Below are positions 47,325-58,162 of a DNA stretch of 64,000 nucleotides, piece after piece (positions within the stretch are counted from its first letter, which is position 1; each line of letters starts with the position of its first letter). The DNA is from Saccharum officinarum. Lineage: Eukaryota; Streptophyta; Magnoliopsida; Poales; Poaceae. Below the pieces are notes generated by a model. The model saw only the letters and a list, made by a program, of their open reading frames with translations. It did not search any database and was not told the origin of the DNA. The stretch covers positions 21,927,553 through 21,991,552 of the forward strand of contig CM036199.1 of assembly GCA_020631735.1 (NCBI GenBank), written 5' to 3'. The position numbers and the translations under genes are program-made.

Positions 47325-47563
47325 CCCTTGTTTAGATGACATCAAAATTCCAAGTTTTTTCACTCTCTCTCCATCACATCAATTTTTAACTGCTTGCATG
47401 GAGTATTAAATATAGGTAAAAAATAACTAATTACACAGTTTAGTTGTAAATCACGAGATGAATCTTTTGAGCCTAGTTGGTCCACGATTGGACAATATTT
47501 GTCAAATAAGACGAAAGTGGTACTATTCATCGGGTTGAAATTTTTTCCCAATCTGAACAAGGG
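47325..47563. mobile_element. MITE nested in CACTA
   Basis: The ends CCCCTTGTTTAGATGAC and AATCTGAACAAGGG(C) are inverted. The interior has the family words CACGAGATGAATCTTTTGAG and TAACTAATTACACAG. It sits between the tandem array and the right subterminal repeats, so it inserted after the CACTA element formed. Confidence 0.72.
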
Positions 47564-47942
47564 CTTTATAGATCTTAAGAAGTTACGAAACTTTGTAGTT
47601 AAAAACTTTTAAATTTGAATTCATTTAGGGCTTCAAAATGTGTTTTGAAAAACTGCTTTGCCGAGTGCAAAAAAAAACACTCGGCAAAGACCTTCTTTGC
47701 CGAGTATTTTTTTTGACACTCGACAAAGCAGCTTCTTTGCCGAGTGTTTTTTTGGCACTCGGTAAATAATGTCTTTGCCGAGTGTTTTTTTTGCACTCGG
47801 CAAAGCAGTTTCTTTGCCGAGTGTTTTTTTCCGAGTGTTTTTTATTTAGCACTCGGCAAAGAGCTTCTTTGCCGAGTGCCCGAAAAAAAACACTCGGCAA
47901 ACCACATGACACTCGGCAAAGAACCGGATTCCGGTAGTGCAT

Positions 47943-48712
47943 ATTGTCTACTAGTTTACCTTAAAGTGTGCTGTGGCGGCTCCCTTGGCTGCATTTCTGC
48001 GCCTACTACCACTCTGATGAGTTGCGCTCCGGCAAGGCAAGCAAAATTGTGAGCAGACTCGCAGCGCAACGGACTGTCCAAGGGACAGGGGCGGCGCACG
48101 GTTTATGCACTTAGGGCTTTGCTAGGAAGAGGAGAATGATCACTCTACTGGTGGGACTGGGAAATTTATGATTTAGTCCAAGTTTACTCTTTTTAGTTTT
48201 TACTGAACTCAAGGAAATTGGAATCCAGGCCCATTGGAAAATGTTTCCAATACAACCCAATCGCGTAACTGTGTTACACCTCCAGGTAATACTACTATCC
48301 TACCCCTCTATTTCATAAGTGCAAGCGGAGCAATTTGTATAGACCGGACGAAGGTTCTCGCCCAGGAGCAGCCGTACACATTCCTCTCTCCGAGTAGTTG
48401 CAAGTCAGCGCCGGCTGTGCCTCTCCCGCCGCCGGCCACTTCCTCGTCACCCCCACCGCCAACACCGCACGAGACTACGGGAGCGAGGATAATGAATTCT
48501 ACTACGTGGTCGTGCCAAGCATAATGGCCTTGCCCCGCTGCGCTGAGCCAGAACATGAGAGACAGTGAGGCGGCGGAACCACCAGATCAGAAAACAAATC
48601 AACACCAACATGGCCAAAATAATAGCCAACATTCCGATGTCCGCGATGAGCGGAGCGCTGCACGTTACAGGGTTTGCAACGGGAGAAACAAGACACAAGT
48701 GATTCAGGCAGC
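47943..48712. other. 5' intergenic region of GLOX
   Basis: 770 bp between the CACTA element and the TATA-like box of the oxidase gene. The frames present are short and unsupported. It should contain the proximal regulatory region of the oxidase gene. Confidence 0.45.
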
Positions 48713-48720
48713 TATAAGTA
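48713..48720 (+). promoter_or_regulatory. TATA-like box of GLOX gene
   Basis: TATAAGTA lies 95 bp upstream of the chosen ATG (48815), at a spacing suited to a short 5' UTR. It is a prediction from position and sequence only. Confidence 0.5.
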
Positions 48721-48814
48721 CAGGCTCGCCGCAGCTCGCTAGCTAAACACACCAGTATCTGTAGCAGTGTCACTGCCCAGAAGCCTCTGCTATATCATCT
48801 CTCGTCTCGTAGCC

Positions 48815-50494
48815 ATGAGGCTAGGATTATTGCACCACCTCGTTCTTGCCTTACTCCTCGCCTATGCCGGCGGCGGCATTGTGCCGGCGAGCGCCGGCGG
48901 GAGCTGGAAGCTCCTGCAGAGCAGCGTCGGCGTGTCGGGGATGCACATGCAGCTGCTGCACAACGACCGCGTGATCCTCTTCGACCGCACCAACTTCGGG
49001 CAGTCCAACCTGACCTTCCCGCCCGGGCACCCGTGCCGCGTCAACCCGCAGGACGTCGTGCTCCCCAAGGGCGACTGCACCGCGCACTCCGTCGAGTACA
49101 GCGTCTCGTCCAACACGTTCCGCGCGCTCTCCATCTTCACCGACACCTGGTGCTCGTCGGGCCACGTCGCGCCGGACGGCACCCTCGTCCAGAACGGCGG
49201 GTGGCAGGACGGGACCCGCAAGGTGCGCGTCATGCCCGCGTGCACTGGCGACGCCGCCACCTGCGACTGGACGGAGAAGTCGAGCCCGGACCCGGAGGTG
49301 CTCGCCGTGGGCCGGTGGTACGCCACCAACCAGAAGCTCCCCGACGGCCGCGCCATCGTCGTCGGCGGGCTGAACCAGTTCAACTACGAGTTCCTACCCA
49401 AGTCGACAGGCCCGCCTGGTGTCTTCGCGCTGCCGTTTCTGTCCCAGACTAACAGCCTGTATCCGTTCGTGCACCTCAACATAGATGGTAACCTCTTCAT
49501 CTTCGCCAAGAACCGCGCCATCCTGTTCGACTACAAGAGCGGCACCGTCGTCCGGAACTACGCCGTGCTCGGCGACGGCACCGAGCTGAGGAACAACCCG
49601 AACGCCGGCTCGTCGGTGCTGCTGCCCCTGAAGCCCAACCCCACCGAGGCCGAGGTCCTGATCTGCGGCGGGACGCCAGGCGGCGCGGTGGGGAGGTTCC
49701 CGCCGGCGCTCAAGACGTGCGGGCGGCTCAAGATCACGGACGCCAACCCGTCGTGGGTCATCGAGGAGATGCCGTCGCCGCGGGTGATGGGGGACATGAT
49801 CCTGCTGCCCAACGGCGAGGTGGCCATCATCAACGGCGCCACGGACGGGCTCGGCGGGTGGGAAGCGGCCAACACGCCCTCCACGGCGCCCGTCATCTAC
49901 CGCCCGGACCTTCCTTTCGTGACCCCGACCGGCCGGTTTGAGGTGCAGACGCCGACGGGCACCCCGCGGCCGCGGATGTACCACTCGTCGGCGGTGCTCC
50001 TCCGCGACGGCCGCGTGCTCGTGGGCGGCAGCAACCCGCACCACTACTACAACTTCACCAACATCAAGTTCCCCACCGAGCTGAGCCTCGAGGCCTTCTC
50101 GCCGTACTACCTCGACGGCTCCAACGACAACAACATGAGCCGTCCGTTCATGGTCTACCCGTCACCCAAAGGCGGGCCGACAACTGTGACGTACGGCGGT
50201 TCGCTGGACCTGCTCTTCAGGATCCCCGTCCGCTCCGTGGTGTCGGTCACAATGGTCGCGCCGTCGTTCACGACGCACTCGTTCGCGCAGAACCAGCGGC
50301 AGCTGTTCCTCCAGGTGCAGGTGAACAAGGCACAGCTCGTCGGATCATCACCCGGCGTACGGGTGCCGGACGACGCCTATAAGGCTTCCGTGACGATGCC
50401 GGCGACGCCGGTGTTGGCACCACCGGGTTACTACATGCTGTTCGTCGTGAATGGGCGCATTCCCAGCCAGGGGATCTGGGTACACATACAGTGA
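48815..50494 (+). CDS. Glyoxal/galactose-oxidase-like copper oxidase
   Basis: A single exon encodes 559 aa. Residues 1-28 are a signal peptide (LLHHLVLALLLAYAGG core), so the product is secreted to the wall. The Glyoxal_oxid_N beta-propeller follows, then the C-terminal DUF1929 domain from about 425. Copper radical oxidase residues are kept: C113 (DTWCSSG) and Y169 (GRWYATN) as the likely Cys-Tyr cofactor, Y389 and H390 (RMYHSSA) and H488 (THSFAQ) as copper ligands. The family oxidises simple aldehydes or alcohols to acids or aldehydes with production of H2O2. The ATG at 48815 was chosen because the frame upstream opens only at GTG and the signal peptide starts here. The substrate cannot be read from sequence. 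A copia element lies 73 bp after the stop codon. Confidence 0.94.
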   Translation: MRLGLLHHLVLALLLAYAGGGIVPASAGGSWKLLQSSVGVSGMHMQLLHNDRVILFDRTNFGQSNLTFPPGHPCRVNPQDVVLPKGDCTAHSVEYSVSSNTFRALSIFTDTWCSSGHVAPDGTLVQNGGWQDGTRKVRVMPACTGDAATCDWTEKSSPDPEVLAVGRWYATNQKLPDGRAIVVGGLNQFNYEFLPKSTGPPGVFALPFLSQTNSLYPFVHLNIDGNLFIFAKNRAILFDYKSGTVVRNYAVLGDGTELRNNPNAGSSVLLPLKPNPTEAEVLICGGTPGGAVGRFPPALKTCGRLKITDANPSWVIEEMPSPRVMGDMILLPNGEVAIINGATDGLGGWEAANTPSTAPVIYRPDLPFVTPTGRFEVQTPTGTPRPRMYHSSAVLLRDGRVLVGGSNPHHYYNFTNIKFPTELSLEAFSPYYLDGSNDNNMSRPFMVYPSPKGGPTTVTYGGSLDLLFRIPVRSVVSVTMVAPSFTTHSFAQNQRQLFLQVQVNKAQLVGSSPGVRVPDDAYKASVTMPATPVLAPPGYYMLFVVNGRIPSQGIWVHIQ

Positions 50495-50567
50495 CAGGGG
50501 ATTACCGAATGATGTTTTTTTTTTCATTTCATTCGTTGGCGACGATCTAATTATATCCGATCTTTGA
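50495..50567 (+). other. GLOX 3' UTR interrupted by copia
   Basis: Seventy-three bases separate the GLOX stop codon from the left LTR; the last five (TTTGA) are the TSD. The natural 3' end of the transcript probably continues at 55568, where TGTAATGTAATC-type text could serve polyadenylation. The insertion may force use of signals inside the LTR. Confidence 0.6.
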
Positions 50568-50692
50568 TGTTAGACAGTAGACGTATGGCCCATGGGCTTG
50601 CCATGACCGGCTCCCCTAATGGCCTATATGTAATCACTGAACATGTCCATTGATGGTAATCTAAGTATTATCTGAACCCTAATACTCTCTCA
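50568..50692 (+). repeat. Left LTR of copia
   Basis: Starts TGTTAGACAG and ends ACTCTCTCA. It is unusually short for a plant copia LTR and identical to the right copy. Confidence 0.95.
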
Positions 50693-50704
50693 TGGTATCA
50701 GAGA
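50693..50704 (+). promoter_or_regulatory. Primer-binding site of copia
   Basis: TGGTATCAGAGA starts at the first base after the LTR and matches the initiator Met-tRNA complement except at the last base. Confidence 0.93.
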
Positions 50705-50814
50705 TCGGTTTCCGATCCCGCTTCCGCTAGAGCCGCCGCCGTAGTGCCTCTCGCCGGCGCCCATCGCGCTGTCGCTGAGAGTCCCTCGCCGGCTCCCCTC
50801 CCCTATTCCTTCCC

Positions 50815-53800
50815 ATGGCCGACGATGACGCAGTTCAGCGCGCTGAGGCGGAGCGCCAGCGCCTGGAGGCCGAGCGCCAACGCCAGGACGCGGCGGCCGC
50901 CGCCAAGGCTGCTGCGGATCGCGAGGCCGCCCTCGACGCTCTCGAGGCTAAGCACGCCGCGGTTCACGCCCAGGCTCAGGCCGTCGTCAACATCAAGGTG
51001 CTGATCCCCATCACCCTTGATCGAGTTGCCAACAACTACGATCGCTGGCGCAAGGTTTTCCTCGTCATCCTCGGCAAGTACGCGCTCACCGACCACGTGC
51101 TGTCCGACGTCGCGCACCCCACGCGCTCGGCTTGGGTCCAGATGGATTGTACCGTGCTGTCGTGGATCTATGGCACCATCAACGCCGATCTACAGCAGCA
51201 GGTCATGCTCAAGGAGCCTTCCGCTCGCGTCGCCTGGCTGGCCCTCGACGACGAGTTTCTAGGGCAGCGTGAATCGCGCGCCCTCCTCCTCTCCGCCGAG
51301 TTCCGCAACTTCAAGCAGGGCGCCCTCAACATCACCGACTATTGTCGTCGGTTGGAGACGATGGCGAGCGCCCTCGCTGAGTTTGGTGATCCCGTCAGTG
51401 ATCGGACCCTCGTGCTGACGCTGATTCGAGGCCTCAACGGCACCTTCCGTCACATGATGTCGCATCTGAAGCTTCAGCGCCCCTTCCCCACGTTCAACGA
51501 GGCGCGGAATCTTCTTCTCCTCGAGGAAGTCGACCTCAAGGACGCGGCTGCCGACGATCCTCCGCCTCCTGCCGCTCTCTACACGTCCGGCAGTGGTGCT
51601 CCTCAGCACCCCTCCGGCGGACAGGCGGGCGGTGGTCAGGGGCGCGCCCCTGCTGGACAGTCCGGCGGGGGGCCGGGTCAGTTCGGCGGCTACTCTGACG
51701 GCGCCGGTGGACAGCGAAATAACCGCCGCCGCGGCCGCAACAAGAACAACGGTGGGCAGGGCGGCGGGCAGGGCCACCATCCGGGAGGCACAGGGAGTGG
51801 TCTCCGCCCTGGACCTCCACCACCGCTGGCCCCAATCCCCAACCCGTGGGCTGGCACGGTCCAGCTGTGGCCGCATCCTTACGGCCCCGCGGCGTCATGC
51901 CTCGTCCTCAGCCGCCCGCTGCATTCCACGCTCAGCAGCAGCAGCCGTACATGCCGCAGCAGGCGCCGTACATGCTGCCGCAGAGTCCGGCGGGTGCTCC
52001 TCCTCCGGGTTTTGGCTATGGGGGTGTGCCCTCTTCGCCGATGGCGTCACAGCAGCAGCAGCCGCCGGCTCCCTGGACTCCTATGGCTGGCGGGTCATGG
52101 AACCAAGGCTCCCTCATCGACAACTTCAGCACCATGTCGCTCAACGTACCCTCGCCTGCAAACGAGTGGTACCTCGACTCGGGGGCCGGCTCCCACATGA
52201 CCAACACCGCTGGTATACTCCAATCCTCCTCCCGTTCCTCTTCTTCACATCCTTCCTCCATTATTGTCGGTAACGGTGCGTCCCTCCCCGTTACTTCCGT
52301 CGGGTCCTCCTCTTTTATCACGCCGCGTCGGTCACTAGTTCTTTCTAATGTTCTCGTTGCTCCTGGCATTATTAAGAATTTGATTTCCGTTCGCCGCTTT
52401 ACCACTGATAATAACTGTTCCATCGAGTTTGATCCGTTCGGTCTTTCTGTGAAGGATCTTCAAACCAGGAGCGTGATCGCCAGGTGCAATAGTTCGGGCG
52501 ATCTCTACCCGTTCTTCATTGCACCCGCCACCAGCACCACCGCCCTCGCTGCCACTACTGCCACATCCACCCTATGGCATCGCCGTCTCGGCCACATAGG
52601 GTCTGATGCTTTGTCTAAGCTTATTAGCTCCAGGGTCATTTCATGTAATAAGTGCACCGCTGAACCTCTATGCCATGCTTGTCAACTAGGTCGTCACGTA
52701 CGGCTTCCTTTTAGCTTGTCTTTCAGTCGTGCATCAAAACCTTTTGATCTTATTCATTGTGATCTTTGGACGTCTCCTATTTTGAGTGCCTCTGGGTATA
52801 GATATTATCTTGTTATTTTGGATGATTGCACTCATTATGCCTGGACATTTCCTCTTCGTCTCAAATCTGAGACCTTTGAGACGCTGTCCAATTTTTTCGC
52901 TCTTGCACGTACTCAGTTTGGCGCCTCTGTTAAGGCCGTTCAGTGCGACAACGGCCGCGAGTTTGACAACTCCTCGGCCCGCACGTTCCTCCTCACCCAT
53001 GGTGCTATTCTCCGTATGTCATGTCCCTATACCTCCCAGCAAAACGGTCGTGCCGAGCGTACTCTTCGAACGATTAATAATATTATTCGTTCGCTTCTCT
53101 TTCAGGCTAGCTTACCTCCTGTTTATTGGGCTGACACCCTCCACACCGCCACATATCTTCTTAACCGTCACCCCACTAAAACACTGGCCGGCCGCACCCC
53201 TTACCTCGCGCTCCACGGCACCACGCCCTCCTATGATCATCTCCGCGTGTTTGGATGCGCCTGCTATCCCAACTTGTCCTCCACCGCCCGCGACAAGTTC
53301 TCGCCTCGCTCCACACTGTGTGTTTTTCTCGGGTATTCCGACACTCATAAAGGTTATCGGTGTCTTGATCTCCACTCAAATCGGATAATCGTTTCTCGAC
53401 ATGTTGTTTTCGACGAGTCCTCCTTTCCATTCGCCAACATGTCCACGTCTCCGGTTGATCCTAATACCTTAACTTTTTTGAGCGACGATGATATTGTCAC
53501 TTTGCCTATTGGGTCTAGTGCTCCTTCTGCAGGTCCCTTGCCGGCCGCTCCTGCGGACTCGCCGTCCCGGGCCGTTGCCAGCAGCGCCTCTGACCACGGC
53601 GCTCCCGGTGCTGCTGCCTCCGTGGACTCGCCGTCCCGGGCTGTTGCCAGCAGCGCCCCCGACGCCGCTGCTGCTGTCTCCCCTGGAGTCTTGGCGCCCC
53701 AAGACCCTGCTCCCAGTGCTAGTACCGCTGCCCCTGCCCAGCAGGTCGCTGCCAGCGGTACCCGGCGCACGGCCTCCACAGCGCCGCTCGCTATTCAGCC

Positions 53801-55523
53801 AGTGGCCAACGCTCACAGCATGCGCACTCGAGGCAAGTCCGGTTTCATCCAACCGGTCGATCGTCTCAACCTCAGTGCTGCTGCCCTCTCTCCGCTACCA
53901 GGCTCTGTTCGGACAGCTCTTGTTGATCCGAACTGGCGCGCCGCTATGCAGTCCGAGTTTGATGCGCTCAAGGCCAATGATACTTGGTCCTTAGTGCCTC
54001 AACCTCCTGGCGTCAACATTGTTACTGGTAAATGAGTTTTTCGGCACAAGTTCCTGGCAGATGGTACTCTTGATCGTTACAAGGCTCGATGGGTCCTGCG
54101 CGGTTTTACTCAGCGTCCTGGTATTGATTATGATGAAACTTTCAGCCCGGTTGTGAAGCCTGCTACTATCCGAGTCGTCCTCAGCTTGGCTCTCTCTCAC
54201 TCGTGGCCGATGCACCAGCTCGATGTCAAGAATGCCTTCCTCCATGGTCATCTTACAGAGACAGTGTATTGCGCTCAGCCGTCGGGGTTTGTGGATTCAG
54301 CACATCCGGATCATGTTTGCCGTCTCAACCGGTCGCTGTATGGGCTCAAGCAGGCTCCTCGCGCTTGGCGCACTCGGTTTGCCACCTTCCTCACTTCGAT
54401 TGGATTTGTTGAGTCGCAGTCGGATGCCTCCCTGTTCACTTATCACCGGGGCAGTGACGTGGCTTATCTTCTGCTATATGTTGATGATATTGTGCTCACA
54501 GCTTCGTCGTCTGGTTTCCTTCAGCGGATTATTTCAGCTCTTCGCCAGGAGTTTTCTATGACTGACATGGGTCCGCTTCATCACTTCTTGGGCATTTCAG
54601 TTCAGCGCCGCAGTAATGGATTGTTCCTTTCCCAGCGTCAGTATCTCTTGGATATTCTGGACAGGGCAGGCATGCGTGACTGCAAGCCTTGTAGCACGCC
54701 CGTGGAGACTCACTCCAAATTGTCGGCTGATGGTACACCTGTGACGGATCCTACTCACTATCGCAGTATTGCTGGAGCCTTGCAGTATCTCACTTTTACT
54801 CGTCCAGATATCGCTTTCGCAGTTCAGCAAGTGTGTTTGTTTATGCATGACCCCAGAGAGCCTCACTTCACCGCTATGAAGCGGATCCTCAGATACTTGC
54901 AGGGCAGTCATGATCTCGGCCTTCATCTCTCTCAGAGTGCACCACTCACTCTTACTGTGTACACTGATGCAGACTGGGCCGGGTGTCCCGACACTCGCCG
55001 TTCCACCTCCGGGTATGCTGTGTTTCTTGGTGACAACCTTATTTCATGGTCCTCCAAGCGTCAGGCAACAGTATCCCGTTCGAGTGCTGAGGCTGAGTAT
55101 CGCGCCGTTGCAAATGGTGTCGCAGAGGCTTGTTGGCTGCGTCAGTTGCTTGGTGAGCTTCGCTGCCCTCTCCGCAGAGCTACCATCGTTTATTGTGACA
55201 ACATCAGTGCTGTTTATCTCTCCTCCAATCCAGTCCAGCATCAGCGTACCAAACATGTTGAGATTGATCTACACTTTGTTCGTGAGCGTGTTACCCTTGG
55301 CGAAGTTCGTGTGCTGCATATTCCTACCACGTCACAGTATGCTGATATCTTCACCAAAGGCCTTCCGTTATCAGTGTTTACAGAGTTCAGGTCCAGTCTT
55401 AATGTTCGCTGTGCTCCCAGTGCAGACTGTGGGGGTGTGTTAGACAGTAGACGTATGGCCCATGGGCTTGCCATGACCGGCTCCCCTAATGGCCTATATG
55501 TAATCACTGAACATGTCCATTGA
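50815..55523 (+). pseudogene. Copia gag-pol, one frameshift, one stop
   Basis: The polyprotein starts at ATG 50815. Gag has an Ala/Glu/Arg-rich N-terminus, a Retrotran_gag-like centre, and an Arg/Gly/Asn-rich tail without a visible CCHC knuckle. A frameshift lies between about 51860 and 51960. In the new frame come the protease (DSGAGSHM, about 52177-52200), gag-pre-integrase (LWHRRLGHIG), the integrase core (DLIHCDLW, then VQCDNGREF), and the RT from about 54040 with AFLHGHL and the catalytic YVDD at about 54478. RNase H follows (TDADWAGC, then SSAEAEYRA). TGA at 54033-54035 replaces an expected Trp codon just before the RT. The frame then stays open to 55523, inside the right LTR. Confidence 0.93.
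55428..55437 (+). promoter_or_regulatory. Polypurine tract of copia
   Basis: TGTGGGGGTG abuts the right LTR and is the expected primer site for plus-strand DNA synthesis. Confidence 0.8.
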
Positions 55524-55562
55524 TGGTAATCTAAGTATTATCTGAACCCTAATACTCTCTCA
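55438..55562 (+). repeat. Right LTR of copia
   Basis: Identical to the left LTR over all 125 bases by direct reading, and followed by the right TSD copy TTTGA. Confidence 0.95.
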
Positions 55563-55884
55563 TTTGATTTGGTACATGAGCCGTAGGAAAATGCCTGTGC
55601 GGGCATTTCTTTCTTTGTTCTTCTTATGATATCATGTAATGTAATCAGTTGAAATCAAATGAGATGCTTTCGTTCAAAACAAATTTAATGAGAGGCTTTG
55701 GTAACGATGTACTACTATTTAGGAGTACTATATATTTTGTGCACCAGCATATTAAGTAAACTTCATTTTCACATGGCGCCGCACCGACTCAGGACCTTCC
55801 GAACTCAAATTTTAAAAGCAAATCTGTCCACCTCTTGCAGCGTGACTCTAGATGTAGTGATGCATCATGAGTTTGTTTTTTTAA

Positions 55885-56263
55885 GGATGTGTTTGGTTTG
55901 AGGAACGAGGTAATCCGCATCTACTCGTTCCTTACTTTTCTTGTTTGGTTTGTGAAATAGAATATAGGTTAATGCATCATCACATCATTGCTCACAGGCT
56001 AATAATTAATACTAGTATGAGAAATGAACTCATTCCAAGAAATTTGAGGAATGAACTACACAACCTTATCTAGGATGCAGTGGTTCCTCAAACCAAACAC
56101 TCTATAAATTTAGTAGAATGATCCAATTCCTCATACTAGTACTAATTATTAGTTTGTGACAAATGAGGTGGTAATAGATCAACTCATTCTATTTCACGAT
56201 CCAAACAAAAAAAAACTAGAGAGTAAGATGACGACGAACCACTTCATTCCACGGACCAAATAC
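55885..56263. mobile_element. Foldback (inverted-repeat) MITE, Tourist-like
   Basis: The left half (from about 55888) and the reverse complement of the right half (to about 56263) share GTTTGGTTTGAGGAAC-like ends, GTGAAATAGAAT, then CTAATAATTA and ACTAGTATGAG blocks in the same order, giving arms of about 150 bp. An additional nested end, CCTCAAACCAAACAC, at about 56086-56100 pairs with the left terminus and would give a 220-bp element flanked by TAA (55882-55884, 56105-56107). The structure is either one foldback element or two inverted copies. Confidence 0.65.
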
Positions 56264-56818
56264 CCCCACCGAACCAGAGGATTATACACTAGATAAACCA
56301 TTTTATTTTATTGAAAAATTCTATTAAGCTTTATTCCTGATAAAACTGAACAATATGAGTCGTGCTTTTACTGCACGAAGGTCTCGACCATTAGTTAGAT
56401 TGCAGGAGGCTACAGACATAGGACATGAACTTGAAACCTCATTTTCTGTTTGGGTAATGATGTGACGAAAAAGGGACTAAAATAAGTGCTTAAAATTATG
56501 ACCGCAACACAAAGAACAGCGTCACCCGCTTGTCCTACGCCACTACGCGGCCACTTCTTGGGTGGCACAAGACGAGCAAGAATTCAGACCAGATGAAAAC
56601 ATCTCAAATGATTTTAGCTGTTGACTGGTCCAAGATAACTCTTAAAAAAATCTAGAGGGTTCCTGCAAAAATCCCATTCTTCAACTGCTCGTTCCACTTC
56701 TCTACCTGAATACTGATTCAGTAGAGGGAAAACTGATGTTATATTGAATAAAAATTAGCCAGGCTACCCATGCAATGCATGGCTAAGTTTCAAGTGTCAA
56801 GTTCATGGCGCCCGCCGC

Positions 56819-56858
<40 letters not shown>

Positions 56859-58157
56859 ACAGGCAGCACTCACCCATTCTCCTAGGAAAAGAGATCGGTA
56901 GTACTTGGCGAATTTCTCACAATCAGCAGCCCCATCCCCTTTGACGTTCACTGCACACATCTGGTTCATGAAAGTTCAAATAGTAGAGAAATTGATATTA
57001 CATTCTTAAAGTTTTGCAACCAGCATACCTGTGGTACTCAATGTAGCGAGTACAACAATGCCTAGTTTGGTTCGTTGTAGGAAAGCAAAAGTCAGCAGGT
57101 GCAGTTTCCAACTCAATCTAGCACAAATACAAAATATATATTTTTAAAACGAATCAGGCAGAAGAGTTGTCGATTATATTAAAAAGAAGATAAGCTTAAA
57201 GTGGGCACTACGAAATAACAGCGACCATCAACCACACTAGAAGACAAACTCAATAATAAGGAAAAAAACAACACTAGTCGGTCGGATTGGGACATCGACA
57301 CGAACTGCACAACGCCGAAGCTCAACTCAGAAAAAAGAAGAAGAAAAAAGAAACCACCGCCAGCTCCAAACCACCACGCTGCACCGCCAACCCCCGGACG
57401 ACTAGGACATCAGGGCAAAAACACCATCGTCACCGCTCGCGCCGTCGTTATCGACGATGATCCACACCGGGCTAGCCTGCTGCCAAGCAGTACTAGCCGT
57501 CGTAGGTCGCTGCAAGCCGTGTAGCCCTCCTGCATTTGGATCCGCTTGAGCCACCTCTCAAGACGATGTACCACACTAGATTAGCCACCACCAAGCAGGG
57601 CTAGCCACCGTAGTCCGCTGCAAGCTGCCAAACCAAACCCATGAGCAGCTGTCTTTGGCGCTCACCAAGCCGATCCCGTCCGCCGAGATCCAAGCGCGCA
57701 CACCGTAGCTTCCAGGATCTAGCTACCTCTTCGAAGGTAGAAGTGCCACACACGTTCTCCAGTTGCCAGTCAAAACACCTCCTTACGCCGAAACGGCCAC
57801 CTCTGTGCAGGACTGCCCGCCGCCATACCACGCAGTTACCTCGGCAACGCAAATCTGCTAGCCACCACCTCACACGTCGACCACATCACCAACTCCGTGG
57901 ACGCCTCCCACGCCAGCCTCCTCGCCAACTTCGTGGTCGCGACTGGCGTATGGTCCCACAAACCCGTCGCCCGCCATTGGCAAGCAGATGCGACGCCCTC
58001 CAGTCGCCGCGCCAACACCCTCCTCATGACTGCCTTCCTCCGTTGTGGACACCGACAACTTGAATCCTCAGCTAGGCCTCCACCTTCCTCACCGCGACGT
58101 CGGCCGCTGCCGCAGACTGACCGAGCACGAACTTCCAAAAACAACGCCTCCAAGGAG
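56264..58157. other. Intergenic, unassigned repeat-like DNA
   Basis: No gene is supported. A homopolymer of 37 C lies at 56820-56856. From about 57340 to 58157 the sequence is C-rich, with frames of low complexity on both strands. The right part appears to continue after the solo LTR at 61445 (CGACGCC), so the LTR inserted into it. Confidence 0.4.
56820..56856. repeat. Poly-C tract, 37 nt
   Basis: An uninterrupted run of C. The reported length is likely unreliable, as long homopolymers are hard to sequence and assemble. Confidence 0.95.
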
Positions 58158-58162
58158 GGATG

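Larger units (their letters stand above)
46228..47939. mobile_element. Non-autonomous CACTA element
   Basis: The 1712-bp element starts CACTACTGGAAT and ends ATTCCGGTAGTG, with a CAT duplication on both sides (46225-46227, 47940-47942); the 3-bp TSD is standard for CACTA (En/Spm). Both ends carry dense subterminal copies of CTTTGCCGAGTG and its complement, the expected transposase-binding repeats. No transposase frame is present, so it depends on an autonomous relative. The interior holds a tRNA-like segment, a 148-bp tandem array and a nested MITE. Confidence 0.94.
50568..55562 (+). mobile_element. Complete Ty1/copia, identical 125-bp LTRs
   Basis: The 4995-bp element is flanked by TTTGA (50563-50567 and 55563-55567). 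LTRs at 50568-50692 and 55438-55562 are identical over 125 bp. The primer-binding site (TGGTATCAGAGA) follows the left LTR directly and a GTGGGGGTG polypurine tract precedes the right LTR. Gag, protease, integrase, RT and RNase H are in copia order. The element is recent, but its reading frame is broken twice. Confidence 0.96.

Noticed and set aside
48851..50044. Frames antisense to or out of phase with the oxidase gene (up to 216 aa)
   Set aside because: They are shadows of a high-GC single exon with clear family motifs in the main frame.
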